35,290 nucleotides of DNA from an uncultured Pseudomonadota bacterium (GCA_903848905.1 CAINHP010000159.1:1-35290); one strand, 5' to 3'; shown: positions 10,029 through 24,261, numbered from the stretch's first letter. The notes: a model not told the origin generated them from the sequence alone. Numbers and translations are program-made.

Positions 10029-11258
10029 TCACCGATGCACCAAAAACACACGATTACTAAAAAATTTGCCGTAATCATCCACATAGCCATCACTAAAATG
10101 AACTATTAACGCAGAAGAGTTGCTTTTTGTATCTTGCGTGGAAGTCCAAACCAGATAATCTTTTGGTATATTTGGAAAATAAGTGACGTTTAAAGTAGGG
10201 GCGTCTACTGATTTACCATTAGTGCAAATATACCCCGTCAATTTATCACCTAGGACGGTGTATTTATTGTCCGAACAATAAACCAAACTCATCAATTCAT
10301 TGCGTGTGGGCAGACGCCAGTTTTCTGCGCCACATAATTTCTTGGCGTTAACGGCATTTTTATACGCATACGTATCGCAATGACTTTCACGACAATTACC
10401 GCCATTTTGTTTACCTGCATTGCCACTATTTTGCGCAGCATTGGGTTCATACCATGAATAAATGGAATTAGCGTCATGCAATCCCTTATCCGTGGTTTTC
10501 ACTTCCCATATTAAGCCAGTTTTATTGTCTTTTGTGCATGCCCAATCTGTGTCACCCGTGCCTTGCGTAGCGGTATCATCTAATGCAGTACCCGAATTTG
10601 ATATTTTAGTATACGAGGCTTGGGTGATTGGCGGTGGTGGTGAGGCAAGCACATACGAACCGTTTATCGTTTCATCTTGTAGCACACTGCCCTTATACAT
10701 GCCGACTTCATAAGTCGCAGACACTCCATCAGGCAACGTATTAGATGACAGAACACAGGTTTTACCCGAACATGTCATCGCCTTCAAGCCTTTGCCGTAA
10801 TCCACTTTTACGCTGTAATTTTTGATGAGTGGCGCACTTAAATTAGCGGTAAATTTAACCATAGTGCTTGCAATACCAACATGAGAAACGGGCGTATTCT
10901 CGACGGTATCATAAGTAGTGGTCATACCTGAAACACTATATTTCCCTGTTTGCAAACCACCTTGCAATGCTTTTTTTGAATTATAAATGCCAATCTTATA
11001 ATCAACGGATTCGCCTAAAGTCACTATATTTGAAGATAACGTGCAATTTTGCTCAAAGCATTTCATGGCTTTAAGTCCTTTGCCATAATCTAAGTTGACG
11101 CTATTCCCTTTTACTAAAGGCGCAATGAGGGTGGTTGATAATTTGAATGTGGTTGTCGCCACACTGCTTGTTTTCAATGTTGGAATAATCACTACTGCCG
11201 CATGGGCACTCACACTAAGAGAAATCAGAATCCCAAAAAGAAAACGTGTATTTTTCAT
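10029..11258 (-). CDS. Secreted DUF1566 (Lcl C-terminal-like) protein with two internal repeats
   Basis: Signal peptide [20 protein letters not shown]; two copies of a [25 protein letters not shown] unit; C-terminal TGLIWEVKT...[14 protein letters not shown]...VWTSTQ...[20 protein letters not shown]. Confidence 0.8.
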   Translation of the reverse strand: MKNTRFLFGILISLSVSAHAAVVIIPTLKTSSVATTTFKLSTTLIAPLVKGNSVNLDYGKGLKAMKCFEQNCTLSSNIVTLGESVDYKIGIYNSKKALQGGLQTGKYSVSGMTTTYDTVENTPVSHVGIASTMVKFTANLSAPLIKNYSVKVDYGKGLKAMTCSGKTCVLSSNTLPDGVSATYEVGMYKGSVLQDETINGSYVLASPPPPITQASYTKISNSGTALDDTATQGTGDTDWACTKDNKTGLIWEVKTTDKGLHDANSIYSWYEPNAAQNSGNAGKQNGGNCRESHCDTYAYKNAVNAKKLCGAENWRLPTRNELMSLVYCSDNKYTVLGDKLTGYICTNGKSVDAPTLNVTYFPNIPKDYLVWTSTQDTKSNSSALIVHFSDGYVDDYGKFFSNRVFLVHR

Positions 11259-12382
11259 GGCCTTTTTTTCAGTGAATTTTTACTATTGCGAAACACTAAC
11301 GGCTTTTCATTTCCCGATAAAGCAGATACTCGCGCGGTTTCAATCAATTCATCAATCACGCCATGCTTGGGTGATTTACTGCAGACGGGATCGGTTGCAC
11401 TAGCGTCCCCCGTCAATAAATACGCCTGACAGCGACATCCACCAAAATCTTTTTCTTTTTCATCACAACTGCAACAAGGCTCTTGCATCCAGTCAAAACC
11501 ACGGAAGAAATTAAAGGCTTTTGATTCGTGCCAAATTTCTGAAACGCTAAACTCATTCACATTCGGACAATCGAAATTTGGCAAATCCCGTGCTGAGTGA
11601 CACGGCAACGCCGCGCCATCTGGTGCAATCGTTAAAAACGTTGTCGCCCAACCATTCATGCACGCTTTTGGGCGATCTTCATAAAAATCAGGAACGACGT
11701 AATAAATTTTCATTTTTCCCGCGACGTCTTCTTTGAAGGCTTGGGCAATCGCTTCTGCTTTTTCGAATTGCTCTTTTGTGGGCAACAATAAATCTCGATT
11801 CCTATGCGCCCAGCCGTAATATTGTGTATTCGCAAGCTCTAAATAATCTGCCCCTAGCGTTTGCGCCATCGCCAAAATTTCAGGCATTTGATGAATATTT
11901 TCTCTGTGTATCACCACGCAGAGCACCATGGGATAACCGTGTTTTTTCACCAATTGTGCTACTTTTTGTTTATGCTCAAACGAAGCGGTGCCGGCAATAT
12001 GATCATTTAATTCTTGCGAGCTGGCTTGAATACTGACTTGAATGTGATCAAGTCCAGCCGTTTTAAGCTCAACAATTTTTTCTTCGGATAAACCATAACC
12101 CGATGTTATTAAATTCGTGTAATAACCCAACTCGCGAGCGTGTGCAACCAGCTCAACTAAATCTGGGCGCGTGAGTGGCTCACCACCTGAAAAACCCAGT
12201 TGTACAGCGCCCATTTTTCGCGCTTGCGTGAGCACACGTTTCCAATCATCGGTGGTTAATTCGCTTTTATATTTCGTGTAATCAAGCGGATTTGAACAAT
12301 AAGGGCATTGCAGTGGGCAGGCATACGTTAATTCTGCAAGTAACCAGCGTGGTGGCGTATTTTTTTGAGGCAGCGTTGTCAT
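11255..12382 (-). CDS. pqqE: Radical SAM/SPASM protein PqqE (PqqA peptide cyclase)
   Basis: [24 protein letters not shown] (CxxxCxxC), [14 protein letters not shown]-terminal SPASM cysteines [32 protein letters not shown]. Confidence 0.93.
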   Translation of the reverse strand: MTTLPQKNTPPRWLLAELTYACPLQCPYCSNPLDYTKYKSELTTDDWKRVLTQARKMGAVQLGFSGGEPLTRPDLVELVAHARELGYYTNLITSGYGLSEEKIVELKTAGLDHIQVSIQASSQELNDHIAGTASFEHKQKVAQLVKKHGYPMVLCVVIHRENIHQMPEILAMAQTLGADYLELANTQYYGWAHRNRDLLLPTKEQFEKAEAIAQAFKEDVAGKMKIYYVVPDFYEDRPKACMNGWATTFLTIAPDGAALPCHSARDLPNFDCPNVNEFSVSEIWHESKAFNFFRGFDWMQEPCCSCDEKEKDFGGCRCQAYLLTGDASATDPVCSKSPKHGVIDELIETARVSALSGNEKPLVFRNSKNSLKKRP

Positions 12383-12632
12383 AGTTGAATACGGTTATTT
12401 TTATGAAAATAATATAAAGAAAAATTACTGCTGATTTTAACTCAGAAAGCCCAGACTAAACGAATTTGCTTAAAATTCAATCTCATTTGAAGTAATTTTA
12501 CGATTTGAGGGCGTTTTTGTTGTATTGTGACTGCAATAATCGTCGAATTCTGCGATAATAGCATCATATATGTCGATAACTTATTCTTTTATCTTCACAA
12601 ATATCATCACAAATCAAAACGGAGTTAACTTA

Positions 12633-13280
12633 ATGTATAAAGCACAGTGGAAAATTCAGCCTAAAAATGTACTCAATGCAAGTCCTGTCATGCCAGTGAT
12701 GGTTATTGATGATGTGGAAAATGCGGTTCCTTTAGCAAAAGCGTTAGTAGCTGGTGGTATCCGTGTTCTTGAAATCACTTTACGTACTGAAGCTGCTCTT
12801 GAATCGATTCGCCGAATCACTAATGAAGTGAGTGGCGCTATCGTCGGCGCAGGCACCATTTTAACCCCACAGCAATTAGACGCCGCAGAAGAAGCTGGCG
12901 CGGTATTTGCCATCAGTCCAGGTTTAACTCCACGATTATTATCCGCAGCACAGCACAGCACAATCGCCCTTATTCCCGGCATTTCAAGTTTATCTGAGCT
13001 CATGCTTGGCATGGAATACGGCCTTGATCATTTCAAATTCTTCCCCGCTGAAAATGCAGGCGGCATTCCGATGTTAAAAGCTATTGCAGGTCCCATTCCT
13101 CAAGTGACCTTCTGTCCAACAGGCGGTATTTCACTCGCCAACTACAATGATTATTTAAAACTTAGCAACGTGGCTTGCGTTGGTGGATCTTGGCTTGCAC
13201 CTGCTGATGTTGTCAAAAATAAACAATGGGATAAAGTCACGCAACTCGCTCAAGAAGCTGTTGCAGGTGCAAACCGCTAA
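12633..13280 (+). CDS. eda: 2-dehydro-3-deoxy-phosphogluconate (KDPG/KHG) aldolase
   Basis: [70 protein letters not shown] 12633 with GGAG 9 nt upstream preferred over track start 12570. Confidence 0.95.
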   Translation: MYKAQWKIQPKNVLNASPVMPVMVIDDVENAVPLAKALVAGGIRVLEITLRTEAALESIRRITNEVSGAIVGAGTILTPQQLDAAEEAGAVFAISPGLTPRLLSAAQHSTIALIPGISSLSELMLGMEYGLDHFKFFPAENAGGIPMLKAIAGPIPQVTFCPTGGISLANYNDYLKLSNVACVGGSWLAPADVVKNKQWDKVTQLAQEAVAGANR

Positions 13281-13333
13281 ACTTTATTTGGCATTCCTTA
13301 TCGAGCGTATTGACACTAAATCGAGAAAAAATC

Positions 13334-15540
<2,207 letters not shown>

Positions 15541-15556
15541 ACCTCCATTCGTATGA

Positions 15557-15578
15557 TGGGCGCAAACCATTGCGCCCA
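15557..15578 (+). terminator. Hairpin downstream of argB (terminator-like, no clear U tract)
   Basis: TGGGCGCAA-ACCA-TTGCGCCCA, perfect 9-bp GC-rich stem, 16 nt after the argB stop. Confidence 0.5.
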
Positions 15579-15616
15579 CGCTCCTAATCACTTAAATACA
15601 TCACAAGAGTACCAAC

Positions 15617-16612
15617 ATGAAAGCCATTGTTATGACAGCCATCGGCGAAAGTGACGTTCTCATTGAGAAAACACTTGAGCAGCCCACTCTTCAATCGTCC
15701 ACACAAATCAAAGTGCGTTTGCACGCTGCTGGCGTTAATCCTGTTGATACAAAAGTACGTCGCAACGGTTTGTTTTACCCTAATGCCACTTTACCTGCCG
15801 TATTAGGTTGCGACGGTGCGGGTGAAGTAGTTGAAGTGGGTGCTGACGTTACGCAATTCAATATTGGCGACAAAGTGTGGTTTTGTCATGGAGGACTTGG
15901 GCGTGAGCAAGGCAATTATGCGCAGTACACCGTCATCGATTCACGTTGGGCGAGTTTGATGCCAAAATCGGTTTCATTTGAAACAGCGGCTGCAGCCCCT
16001 TTAGTCTTAATCACTGCATGGAATGCGTTATTTGAACGAGGCAATTTGCAAGCAGGACAAACGGTACTTATTCACGCTGGCGCGGGTGGCGTGGGTCACG
16101 TCGCTATTCAACTTGCTAAAATGGTCGGTGCACACGTTATCACCACGGTCAGCTCAACGGAAAAAGCGGCGTTTGTCAAAACACTGGGCGCTGACGACAT
16201 CGTTTTTTACAACACCAGCAACGTTACCGATGAGGTCAATCGTTTAACGCAAAACCGTGGCGCAGATTTAGTGTTTGATACCGTTGGCAGCGAAGTGTTC
16301 AAACTCAGTATTGGCTGTACTGCGCATTTTGGACGTTTAATTACTATTCTCGATGCATCGCATTTGGATTTAAGTGAAGCGCGAATGCGTAATTTGCTCA
16401 TCGGCTTTGAATTGATGCTCACACCCATGCTGCGTGATTTAGATTCAGCGCGTGATAAACACGTTGAACTTCTCAAAAAATGTGCCGATTTAATTGACGC
16501 GGGTACACTGAAAATTCATGTCAGTGAGGTAATTCCTCTTGAAAATGCGTCACACGCTCATGATTTAATTGAAGCCGCCCATACGATAGGCAAACTCGTT
16601 CTTTCCATTTAA
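15617..16612 (+). CDS. Zinc-independent alcohol dehydrogenase / NADPH:quinone oxidoreductase family protein
   Basis: GVNPVDTKVRRNG, GCDGAGEVVEVG, VLIHAGAGGVGHVAIQLAKMVGAHVITTVSS. Confidence 0.88.
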   Translation: MKAIVMTAIGESDVLIEKTLEQPTLQSSTQIKVRLHAAGVNPVDTKVRRNGLFYPNATLPAVLGCDGAGEVVEVGADVTQFNIGDKVWFCHGGLGREQGNYAQYTVIDSRWASLMPKSVSFETAAAAPLVLITAWNALFERGNLQAGQTVLIHAGAGGVGHVAIQLAKMVGAHVITTVSSTEKAAFVKTLGADDIVFYNTSNVTDEVNRLTQNRGADLVFDTVGSEVFKLSIGCTAHFGRLITILDASHLDLSEARMRNLLIGFELMLTPMLRDLDSARDKHVELLKKCADLIDAGTLKIHVSEVIPLENASHAHDLIEAAHTIGKLVLSI

Positions 16613-16631
16613 ACCATAAAAAATATAAAAT

Positions 16632-18260
16632 ATGCTTGATTTCCTTGATAAAAAACACACCATTGCTGGCGCAGGTTTTAATCGCTGGCTTATGCCACCT
16701 GCCGCGCTTGCAGTACATTTATGTATAGGCATGGCCTATGGTTTTTCCGTTTTTTGGCTACCACTATCAAAAGCTATTGGTATCAAACAAAGTCTAGCCT
16801 GTCCTGCTGATGTCACTTTTTTCAATGAACTGTTTATTACCACCTGTGATTGGAAAATTTCCACATTAGGCTGGATGTACACGCTATTTTTCGTTTTTTT
16901 AGGCTCATCCGCGGCGCTTTGGGGTGGATGGCTTGAACACGTGGGCCCACGTCGCGCTGGCGTTGTCAGTACACTTTGCTGGTGTGGCGGCATGCTTCTC
17001 TCTGCCTTAGGCATTTATACCCACCAATTCTGGCTGATGCTGCTTGGCTCGGGTGTCATTGGCGGTATTGGCCTTGGTCTTGGCTATATTTCGCCTGTGT
17101 CGATGTTAATCAAATGGTTCCCCGATAAACGTGGCATGGCAACAGGCATGGCCATTATGGGATTTGGCGGCGGCGCGATGATTGGCTCACCGCTAGCCAC
17201 ATTACTCATGGGACATTTTGCGAGTGAAACCGATGTAGGTGTCATGCAAACCTTTTTGGCAATGGCAGGCATTTATTTCATTTTCATGCTGAGTGGTGCG
17301 ATGACCTATCGCCTCCCTGTGTCGGGTTGGCATCCCGCGCATTGGAACCCATCACAGTTGCATTCGCATAAAAAAATGGTGACGCCGCATCATGTCCACG
17401 TTAAAAATATTTTTAAAATAAAACAATTCTGGCTACTGTGGGGCGCGTTGTGTATGAACATCAGCGCGGGTATTGGTGTGATTGGAATGTCCTCCCCGAT
17501 GCTACAAGAAGTATTTGGCGGAAAACTCATCGGCCTTGAGAAAACCTACGGTGAACTCGATAAACCTGAACTCGCCGCCATTGCCGCTGTCGCCGCTGGT
17601 TTCACCGCACTGCTAAGTTTGTTTAACATTGGCGGACGCTTTTTATGGGGCAGTTTATCCGACAAATTAGGGCGGAAATTGACGTTTATCATTTTCTTTG
17701 TGGTTGGCGGCGCACTCTACTTGAGTGCTGCGAACAGCGCTTCAGCAGGAGATAAACTGTTTTTTATTGGCGCGATGTGCCTTATTCTCAGTATGTACGG
17801 TGGTGGATTTGCCACGGTTCCTGCTTACTTAGCCGATTTATTTGGCACGCAAATGGTAGGCGCTATTCACGGCAGACTGCTCACCGCATGGGCAACCGCT
17901 GGTATTTTAGGCCCCGTGATTGTGAATTACATGCGTGATTATCAACTAGGTTTAGGTCTACCGCGTGAGCAAGTATATAACCAAACACTTTGGATTCTAG
18001 CAGGCCTTTTAATGATTGGTCTTATTTGTAATTTGCTGATCTCCCCTGTTGCTGAAAAATGGTTCATGACCCCTCAAGAGCTGGCTGAAGAAAAACATCA
18101 TGCGCGTGACGTAAAACATCAAGAAGAAATGGGCGAAACCGCTGACATGGTAAAATCAACCCCCCTTATTTTTGTATTAACAGCATGGTGCGTGGTGGGA
18201 TTTCCGCTTGCATGGGGCATTTACAAAACACTTGGCAACGTCAGTAAATTTTTTGTTTAA
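16632..18260 (+). CDS. OFA (oxalate/formate antiporter-like) family MFS transporter
   Basis: Multiple hydrophobic helices; GIGLGLGYISPVSMLIKWFPDKRGMATGMAIMGFGGGAMIG; FNIGGRFLWGSLSDKLGRK. Substrate unknown. Confidence 0.87.
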   Translation: MLDFLDKKHTIAGAGFNRWLMPPAALAVHLCIGMAYGFSVFWLPLSKAIGIKQSLACPADVTFFNELFITTCDWKISTLGWMYTLFFVFLGSSAALWGGWLEHVGPRRAGVVSTLCWCGGMLLSALGIYTHQFWLMLLGSGVIGGIGLGLGYISPVSMLIKWFPDKRGMATGMAIMGFGGGAMIGSPLATLLMGHFASETDVGVMQTFLAMAGIYFIFMLSGAMTYRLPVSGWHPAHWNPSQLHSHKKMVTPHHVHVKNIFKIKQFWLLWGALCMNISAGIGVIGMSSPMLQEVFGGKLIGLEKTYGELDKPELAAIAAVAAGFTALLSLFNIGGRFLWGSLSDKLGRKLTFIIFFVVGGALYLSAANSASAGDKLFFIGAMCLILSMYGGGFATVPAYLADLFGTQMVGAIHGRLLTAWATAGILGPVIVNYMRDYQLGLGLPREQVYNQTLWILAGLLMIGLICNLLISPVAEKWFMTPQELAEEKHHARDVKHQEEMGETADMVKSTPLIFVLTAWCVVGFPLAWGIYKTLGNVSKFFV

Positions 18261-18313
18261 TCCCTCGCCCCTAACATACATTCACTTTATAAAATTGAAG
18301 GAAACAGAGTCTC

Positions 18314-21112
18314 ATGGAAAAAACGTATTCACCGCACGACATTGAACAACGTTGGTATCAAACGTGGGAAGATAAACATTACTTTGCCCCTAGTGGAAAA
18401 GGTGATCCTTATTGCGTGATGATTCCCCCGCCTAATGTAACGGGTAGTTTACACATGGGGCATGCGTTTCAAGATACCATTATGGATGCGCTTATTCGCT
18501 ATCACCGAATGAAAGGCTGCAACACACTCTGGCAAGCAGGGACCGACCACGCAGGGATTGCCACGCAAATGGTGGTTGAGCGATTATGTAATGCAGAAGG
18601 TAAAACTCGCCACGATTTTGGTCGCGAAAAATTTGTTGAAAAAATCTGGGAATGGAAAGAAGAATCCGGTGGCACGATTACGCGTCAATTACGTCGAATG
18701 GGTTCGTCACTCGATTGGTCGCGCGAGCGTTTTACCATGGACGAGGGAATGTCGGGCGCCGTGCAAGAAGTGTTCATCGAACTTTACCGCGAAGGTTTAA
18801 TTTATCGCGGCAAACGACTCGTTAACTGGGATCCTGTCCTTCATACAGCGGTATCAGATTTAGAAGTTTTGTCCGAAGAAGAAAACGGTTTTATGTGGTA
18901 TTTGCGCTACCCGCTTTCAAATGGCCAAGGGCATTTAATTGTCGCCACGACGCGCCCAGAAACCATGCTCGGTGACGCGGCAGTCGCCATTAACCCCAAA
19001 GATGAGCGCCACCAGCATTTGCTCGGTGAATTTATTGAATTGCCGCTAACGGGCAGACGTATTCCCATTATTGCCGATGATTATGTGGATCCCGAATTCG
19101 GGACGGGTTGCGTAAAAATTACGCCAGCGCATGATTTTAACGACTACGAAGTGTGGACACGTCATCGCCATACATCAGCTATTCAAGACTTGCCGCACGG
19201 TGGTTTAATTAATATTTTAACGGTCAATGCAAGCATTCACGACGATGTGCTCATTCCTGAAAAATACCGTGGTCTTGATCGCTTTGAAGCGCGTAAACAC
19301 ATTGTTGCGGATTTTGAAGCCGCTGGTCTGCTTGAAAAAATTGTTGACCACAAATTGATGGTGCCGCGTGGTGATCGAAGTCAAAGTGTGATTGAGCCCT
19401 TTTTAACCGATCAATGGTATGTCAAAGTCGCGCCACTCGCAGCGCCTGCAATTGCCGCTGTTGAAAATGGCGATATTAAATTTGTTCCCGATAACTGGAA
19501 AAACACCTATTTTGATTGGATGCGCAATATTCAAGATTGGTGTATTTCACGCCAAATTTGGTGGGGACACCGTATTCCAGCATGGTATGACGATAAAGGT
19601 AATATTTATGTGGGCAGTAGCGAAGCGGAAATTCGTGAAAAACACCATTTACCCGCAGATTACGCGATAAAACAAGACGAAGATGTTTTAGATACCTGGT
19701 TTTCATCCGCGCTTTGGCCGTTTTCGACACTCGGTTGGGATGGCAAAAATGAGCCTGATATGCTCAAAACCTTTTATCCCACAAGCGTCCTTGTGACAGG
19801 TTTTGACATCATTTTCTTCTGGGTCGCACGAATGATTATGATGGGACTCAAATTTCGTGGTGAAGTTCCATTCAAAGAAGTCTATATTCATGGCCTTGTG
19901 CGCGACGCCGAAGGTCAAAAAATGTCTAAATCAAAAGGCAATGTCCTTGACCCTATCGACATTATCGACGGTATTGACTTAGAAACCCTAGTTACAAAAA
20001 GAACGTCTGGCATGATGCAACCGCATCTGCAGAAAAAAATTGAACAAGCCACTCGCAAACAATTTCCCGACGGGATTCAATCCTATGGCACCGATGCACT
20101 GCGTTTCACGTTTGCGTCACTTGCGTCAACGGGGCGTGATATTCGCTTTGATTTAGCGAGAACCGAAGGATACCGTAATTTCTGTAATAAACTCTGGAAT
20201 GCGGCGCGTTATGTGCTGATGAATACAGAAGAGCAGGATTGTGGTTTAACAGGTGAATGTGAGTTTTCACAAGTGGATCGCTGGATTGTGTCGCGTTTAA
20301 ATCAAGTCATTGCCACAACGAGTCACGCCATTGACCATTATCGTTTTGATTTAGCGGCTCACGCGCTTTATGAATTTACATGGAATGAATACTGTGATTG
20401 GTATTTAGAGCTTGCGAAAGTATCGCTACAATCCGATAACGAAAACCTGCAACGCGGTACCCGTAAAACATTACTACACGTACTCGAAACGATACTGCGT
20501 TTAGCGCATCCGATTATGCCTTTTATTACTGAAGAAATTTGGCAACGTGTCGCGCCGCTAGCAGGTATTGAAGGTGACACGATTATGTTGCAGCCCTACC
20601 CATTTGCTGATGAATCTCAAATCGATGCCCATGCCATTGATGCAACGGATTGGTTAATGTCGGTTATTTTGGGTGTGCGTCGTATTCGCGGTGAAATGAA
20701 TATTGCCCCAAGCAAACCGCTACCTGTTTTATTGCAAAACGGCTCTGAAAAAGATGCGCAGCGTCTTGAGATTAATCGAGTGTATCTGCAAAAATTAGCG
20801 CGCTTAGAAACCATGACATGGCTCAGCGTAGACGACACAGCGCCTGAATCGGCCATCGCATTAGTTGGTGAGATGCAAATTTTAATTCCGATGGCGGGAT
20901 TAATTGATAAAACAGCCGAGCTCGCGCGTCTTGATAAAGAAATTCAAAAAGTACGAAACGATTTACCACGCGTTGAAGGAAAATTAAATAATCCTTCTTT
21001 TGTGGATAAAGCGCCTGCGGACGTTCTCGAAAAAGAACGCGCGAAACTCGCTGATATGCAATCGCTACTACATAGTTTAGAATCGCAACACGCAAAAATC
21101 AGCGCGTTATAA
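18314..21112 (+). CDS. valS: Valyl-tRNA synthetase
   Basis: [16 protein letters not shown] (HIGH), [10 protein letters not shown] (KMSKS), C-terminal coiled coil. Confidence 0.98.
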   Translation: MEKTYSPHDIEQRWYQTWEDKHYFAPSGKGDPYCVMIPPPNVTGSLHMGHAFQDTIMDALIRYHRMKGCNTLWQAGTDHAGIATQMVVERLCNAEGKTRHDFGREKFVEKIWEWKEESGGTITRQLRRMGSSLDWSRERFTMDEGMSGAVQEVFIELYREGLIYRGKRLVNWDPVLHTAVSDLEVLSEEENGFMWYLRYPLSNGQGHLIVATTRPETMLGDAAVAINPKDERHQHLLGEFIELPLTGRRIPIIADDYVDPEFGTGCVKITPAHDFNDYEVWTRHRHTSAIQDLPHGGLINILTVNASIHDDVLIPEKYRGLDRFEARKHIVADFEAAGLLEKIVDHKLMVPRGDRSQSVIEPFLTDQWYVKVAPLAAPAIAAVENGDIKFVPDNWKNTYFDWMRNIQDWCISRQIWWGHRIPAWYDDKGNIYVGSSEAEIREKHHLPADYAIKQDEDVLDTWFSSALWPFSTLGWDGKNEPDMLKTFYPTSVLVTGFDIIFFWVARMIMMGLKFRGEVPFKEVYIHGLVRDAEGQKMSKSKGNVLDPIDIIDGIDLETLVTKRTSGMMQPHLQKKIEQATRKQFPDGIQSYGTDALRFTFASLASTGRDIRFDLARTEGYRNFCNKLWNAARYVLMNTEEQDCGLTGECEFSQVDRWIVSRLNQVIATTSHAIDHYRFDLAAHALYEFTWNEYCDWYLELAKVSLQSDNENLQRGTRKTLLHVLETILRLAHPIMPFITEEIWQRVAPLAGIEGDTIMLQPYPFADESQIDAHAIDATDWLMSVILGVRRIRGEMNIAPSKPLPVLLQNGSEKDAQRLEINRVYLQKLARLETMTWLSVDDTAPESAIALVGEMQILIPMAGLIDKTAELARLDKEIQKVRNDLPRVEGKLNNPSFVDKAPADVLEKERAKLADMQSLLHSLESQHAKISAL

Positions 21113-22927
21113 ATGCAACGCAAGATGCAACGAGGTTAAAAACGTCGTTGCATCTTGATAGCCAATCACACGACGTCGTTTATCTTCTTGCTTGTCATTG
21201 AAGAATAAAATGGCTGGCGGTCCCACTAAATTAAAATGCGCAAGTAACGCCTTATCGGCTTCTGTGTTACTAGTAACATCCGCTTGCAGCAACATAACAT
21301 TCACTAAGGCCTGTTTCACCTTTTTATCGGTAAACGTTTGGCTTTCCATTTCTTTACATGAAATACACCAATCTGCGTAAAAATCCAGCATAACCGGCTG
21401 ATGATGCTCACTAGCCTGCGCTAATTTTTTTTCTAACTCGTCAATTGAGCTTACACGCTCAAACGCTAACCCTGCATCAACATGATTTTCTTGCGTATTC
21501 GCTAAGGGTTTCAGTGGATTGGTATGACCTAAACTCACCCCAATAAGCATCAAAGAGCCATAGATAAGCATAATAACGCCGATACTTTTCCAAAAAACTT
21601 GCCATGCTGTTTTCGTTTCAGGCAGTGTATCGAGCGCATTGAGATAAACAGCGGGCATAATGAGCCATATCGCCCATAACAATAAAGTGACTGGTGCAGG
21701 CAAAATACGACTTAACAACCAAATTGCCATGCCTAGCATGACAACACCAAACCCTTTCTTAATGGAATTGAGCCACGCGCCCGCTTTAGGCAAATATTTT
21801 TGGGCAGAAACGCCAAGTAATAGCAGCGGCAAACCCATACCAAGACCGAGCATAAATAAGGCTGATCCGCCCAGCAAAATATCTCCTGTTTGCCCGATGT
21901 AAATTAACGCCCCCGCTAAAGGTGGCGCCACGCAAGGCCCAACAATTAAAGACGACAAAGCCCCCATCATGGCCGCGCCAGCAAAACCTTCATGATGTTG
22001 ATGACTTGAATGATACAGTTTACTCGTGAGTTTCTCGGGTAATCCTAATGTAAAAAAATCAAACATCGACAATGCAAGCACCACAAAAATGCCGCTAAAA
22101 ACACTAATCACCCATGGATTTTGAAACGCCATTTGCAGGTTTTGCCCAAAAATAGCCGCTAACACCCCAAAGACGGTATACATCAACGATGACGCAACGA
22201 CATAGCTCAATGAGAGTAACAAGGCGCGTTGTGTGCCACGTTGCCCCACAATAATGCCCGATAGAATGGGGATCATCGGAAAAATACATGGCGTAAATGC
22301 AAGTAGTAAACCAAACCCTAGAAAACTGATTAACGTTAACGCAAAATTCCCCTGCGTGAGTGCGCTCACAATTTGATTTTGCTCGGATTCTATTTCCTCT
22401 GGCAAAGCACTGACAGTTTGCGCAACGGGTAAATTCAACGCAATTTCTTTGGTCATCGGTGGATAACACACACCACGATCAGCGCATCCTTGAAAACTGG
22501 CTACGAGCGTTAACGTTTGCTCACCCGAATTTTCACGCAGCAGCGGCACGTCAAAATTCAATCCCTCATAGAAAATTTCTACTTTTCCAAAGGCTTCATC
22601 ATTTTTGGGCAACCCGTTTGGAATCGAATAATCACCAAGCTTCACGCCATTCGCATCGTGTAATTCAAGCTTAATTTTTTCCCGATACAGATAGTAATTC
22701 GGTGCAATTTCCCAATTCACATAAAGTGTATTGCCATCTTTAATACTTGCCGAAAATTCAAACGCCTGCTCAGGTTGGAGTAATTCATCCGAAAATAAAT
22801 TTAACTTCACTGCCGATGCATTAAGTACCAACTCTTCAAGCGACTTCGCTTGTTTTTGATCAGAAAATACGGGGGCGTTAACAAACAACAATAACGCAGT
22901 GATAATCATTAAGGCATAACGTGACAT
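21107..22927 (-). CDS. dsbD: Thiol:disulfide interchange protein DsbD
   Basis: Signal peptide, [10 protein letters not shown], transmembrane core with [10 protein letters not shown] and [11 protein letters not shown], thioredoxin-like C-terminus [14 protein letters not shown]. Start 22927 preferred; overlaps cutA by 19 bp. Confidence 0.96.
   Translation of the reverse strand: MSRYALMIITALLLFVNAPVFSDQKQAKSLEELVLNASAVKLNLFSDELLQPEQAFEFSASIKDGNTLYVNWEIAPNYYLYREKIKLELHDANGVKLGDYSIPNGLPKNDEAFGKVEIFYEGLNFDVPLLRENSGEQTLTLVASFQGCADRGVCYPPMTKEIALNLPVAQTVSALPEEIESEQNQIVSALTQGNFALTLISFLGFGLLLAFTPCIFPMIPILSGIIVGQRGTQRALLLSLSYVVASSLMYTVFGVLAAIFGQNLQMAFQNPWVISVFSGIFVVLALSMFDFFTLGLPEKLTSKLYHSSHQHHEGFAGAAMMGALSSLIVGPCVAPPLAGALIYIGQTGDILLGGSALFMLGLGMGLPLLLLGVSAQKYLPKAGAWLNSIKKGFGVVMLGMAIWLLSRILPAPVTLLLWAIWLIMPAVYLNALDTLPETKTAWQVFWKSIGVIMLIYGSLMLIGVSLGHTNPLKPLANTQENHVDAGLAFERVSSIDELEKKLAQASEHHQPVMLDFYADWCISCKEMESQTFTDKKVKQALVNVMLLQADVTSNTEADKALLAHFNLVGPPAILFFNDKQEDKRRRVIGYQDATTFLTSLHLALHL
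21121..21157 (+). terminator. Long hairpin just after valS, inside dsbD coding sequence
   Basis: CAAGATGCAACGA...TCGTTGCATCTTG perfect 13-bp arms, with inner GTT/AAC pairs and an AAA loop; 8 nt after the valS stop. No strong U tract. Confidence 0.5.
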
Positions 22928-23238
22928 GAATTCGTAATCCACTGTAAATAATCAGGCAAACCGCGCTCAATAGGCAACGCGATAATTTCAGGTACATCGT
23001 AGGGATGGTTTTGTTTGATAAAATCCTCAATGAGAGCGTAATTCTCAGCAGGTATTTTAATCAGTAGCAGTTGCTCTTGCGCGGTTTCAATTTGACCTTC
23101 CCACGCATAAACCGACGTGATAGCGGGTAAAATGTTCACGCAAGCCGCAAGCTTTTTCTCAACTAATGATTGGGCGCATTGTCTCGCTAAATCCATATTT
23201 GGAAACGTGCATAAAATGACTTGATAAGCCTTTGTCAT
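22909..23238 (-). CDS. cutA: Divalent-cation tolerance protein CutA
   Basis: LVEKKLAACVNILPAITSVYAWEGQIE, HPYDVPEIIALPIERGLPDYLQWI; upstream of dsbD as in other gammaproteobacteria. Confidence 0.95.
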   Translation of the reverse strand: MTKAYQVILCTFPNMDLARQCAQSLVEKKLAACVNILPAITSVYAWEGQIETAQEQLLLIKIPAENYALIEDFIKQNHPYDVPEIIALPIERGLPDYLQWITNSCHVMP

Positions 23239-23340
23239 GATAGATTTCGTAAAAATAGAGGAAAACACATATTATCCTAGAAAATAGTCAAAAATGCCTT
23301 TATATTGTCACTAACCTTTTACTTTGTTTATGCCAATTTT

Positions 23341-23760
23341 ATGAAAATATTTAGAGTGCTTTTTATTGCCATTATCGTGATGTCTTTTTTAGAACTGTAC
23401 GTTCTTATCGCCGTTGGCAGCATTTTGGGCGCATTTCTCACCATTTTATTGATTATTGCCAGTGCTGGATTAGGCGCTTATCTACTAAAAGAACAAGGAC
23501 TTGCCACATGGCAACGGTTTCAAGAAACGCTTGCACGGCAAGAAGTGCCTGCGTATGAATTGATGGAAGGTTTTTTAATTTTAATCGGCGGTGCACTGCT
23601 CCTAACACCCGGTTTTATCACAGATGCAGTCGGCCTTATTTGCTTGTTGCCGTCATTACGCAAAACGATTATCAGCTACATTATGAAATATTATTTTATC
23701 CCACCAAACAACGGCAATGAAAACGCGTTAGAAGGTGAATTTCGCAAGGAAGATAACTAA
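23341..23760 (+). CDS. fxsA: FxsA family membrane protein
   Basis: ELYVLIAVGSILGAFLTILLIIASAGLGAYLLKEQGLATWQRFQ..., GGALLLTPGFITDAVGLICLLPSLR. Confidence 0.9.
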   Translation: MKIFRVLFIAIIVMSFLELYVLIAVGSILGAFLTILLIIASAGLGAYLLKEQGLATWQRFQETLARQEVPAYELMEGFLILIGGALLLTPGFITDAVGLICLLPSLRKTIISYIMKYYFIPPNNGNENALEGEFRKEDN

Positions 23761-23793
23761 TTCAAGCGAATGAAAAATTAAGTGGAATCCACG

Positions 23794-23820
23794 CTGCGCA
23801 ATTTCAATAGCTTTGCGCAG
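23794..23820 (+). terminator. Hairpin downstream of fxsA
   Basis: CTGCGCAA-(11 nt)-TTGCGCAG, perfect 8-bp stem 33 nt after the fxsA stop; no strong U tract. Confidence 0.45.
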
Positions 23821-24261
23821 TAGATTATTAGTTTATGGTTATTAAAGTCATTTCGACAACCACTATTTTCAAAAAAATCGAAATCGTCATATAAAAAAGC
23901 CTTTCTAATTGAGACTTTTTTGTCGATGGCGTAAAAAAAATCATATCTCCCAAATACTGCAATACCAATTTATTTCGCTTTTTGCATGCCGTTTAACTGC
24001 AACTCATGATGTTAGTTCAATTACAATCCAACATAGCAAGTATTCCTATTTAATTCAATTAATGCTGACAGTTTCGTTTTAAAACGTCATTTAAGCGTTA
24101 CAAAGGCAACAGTCTGATTGATAAACTAAGCAAAACTAAAAAACTTTATTATTCTCAATTAAGAAACTATGAATTAATAAATTAGCATATTGTCAATTAA
24201 TAATTACAGCGTATATTAATCATCAACTTAGTTATTTTAATTGGAAATATTGGTTAATATT

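Noticed and set aside
12487-12505. Possible HexR-type operator upstream of eda (GAAGTAATTTTACGA)
   Set aside because: Only a 4-bp dyad resembling part of the HexR consensus; too weak to claim.
12442-12567. Reverse ORF upstream of pqqE ([13 protein letters not shown]...) as a possible pqqA
   Set aside because: Lacks the PqqA ExxxY core and typical sequence; likely chance ORF.
19915-20100. Insertion after KMSKS in valS considered as intein or foreign insert
   Set aside because: This segment ([30 protein letters not shown]) is normal in proteobacterial ValRS.
23893-23921. AAAAAAG...CTTTTTT inverted repeat as a terminator
   Set aside because: Almost pure A-T pairing in an AT-rich spacer over 130 bp from fxsA; easily arises by chance.
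24075-24086. CGTTTTAAAACG 12-bp palindrome
   Set aside because: Simple AT-rich palindrome without nearby gene start; not distinguishable from chance.
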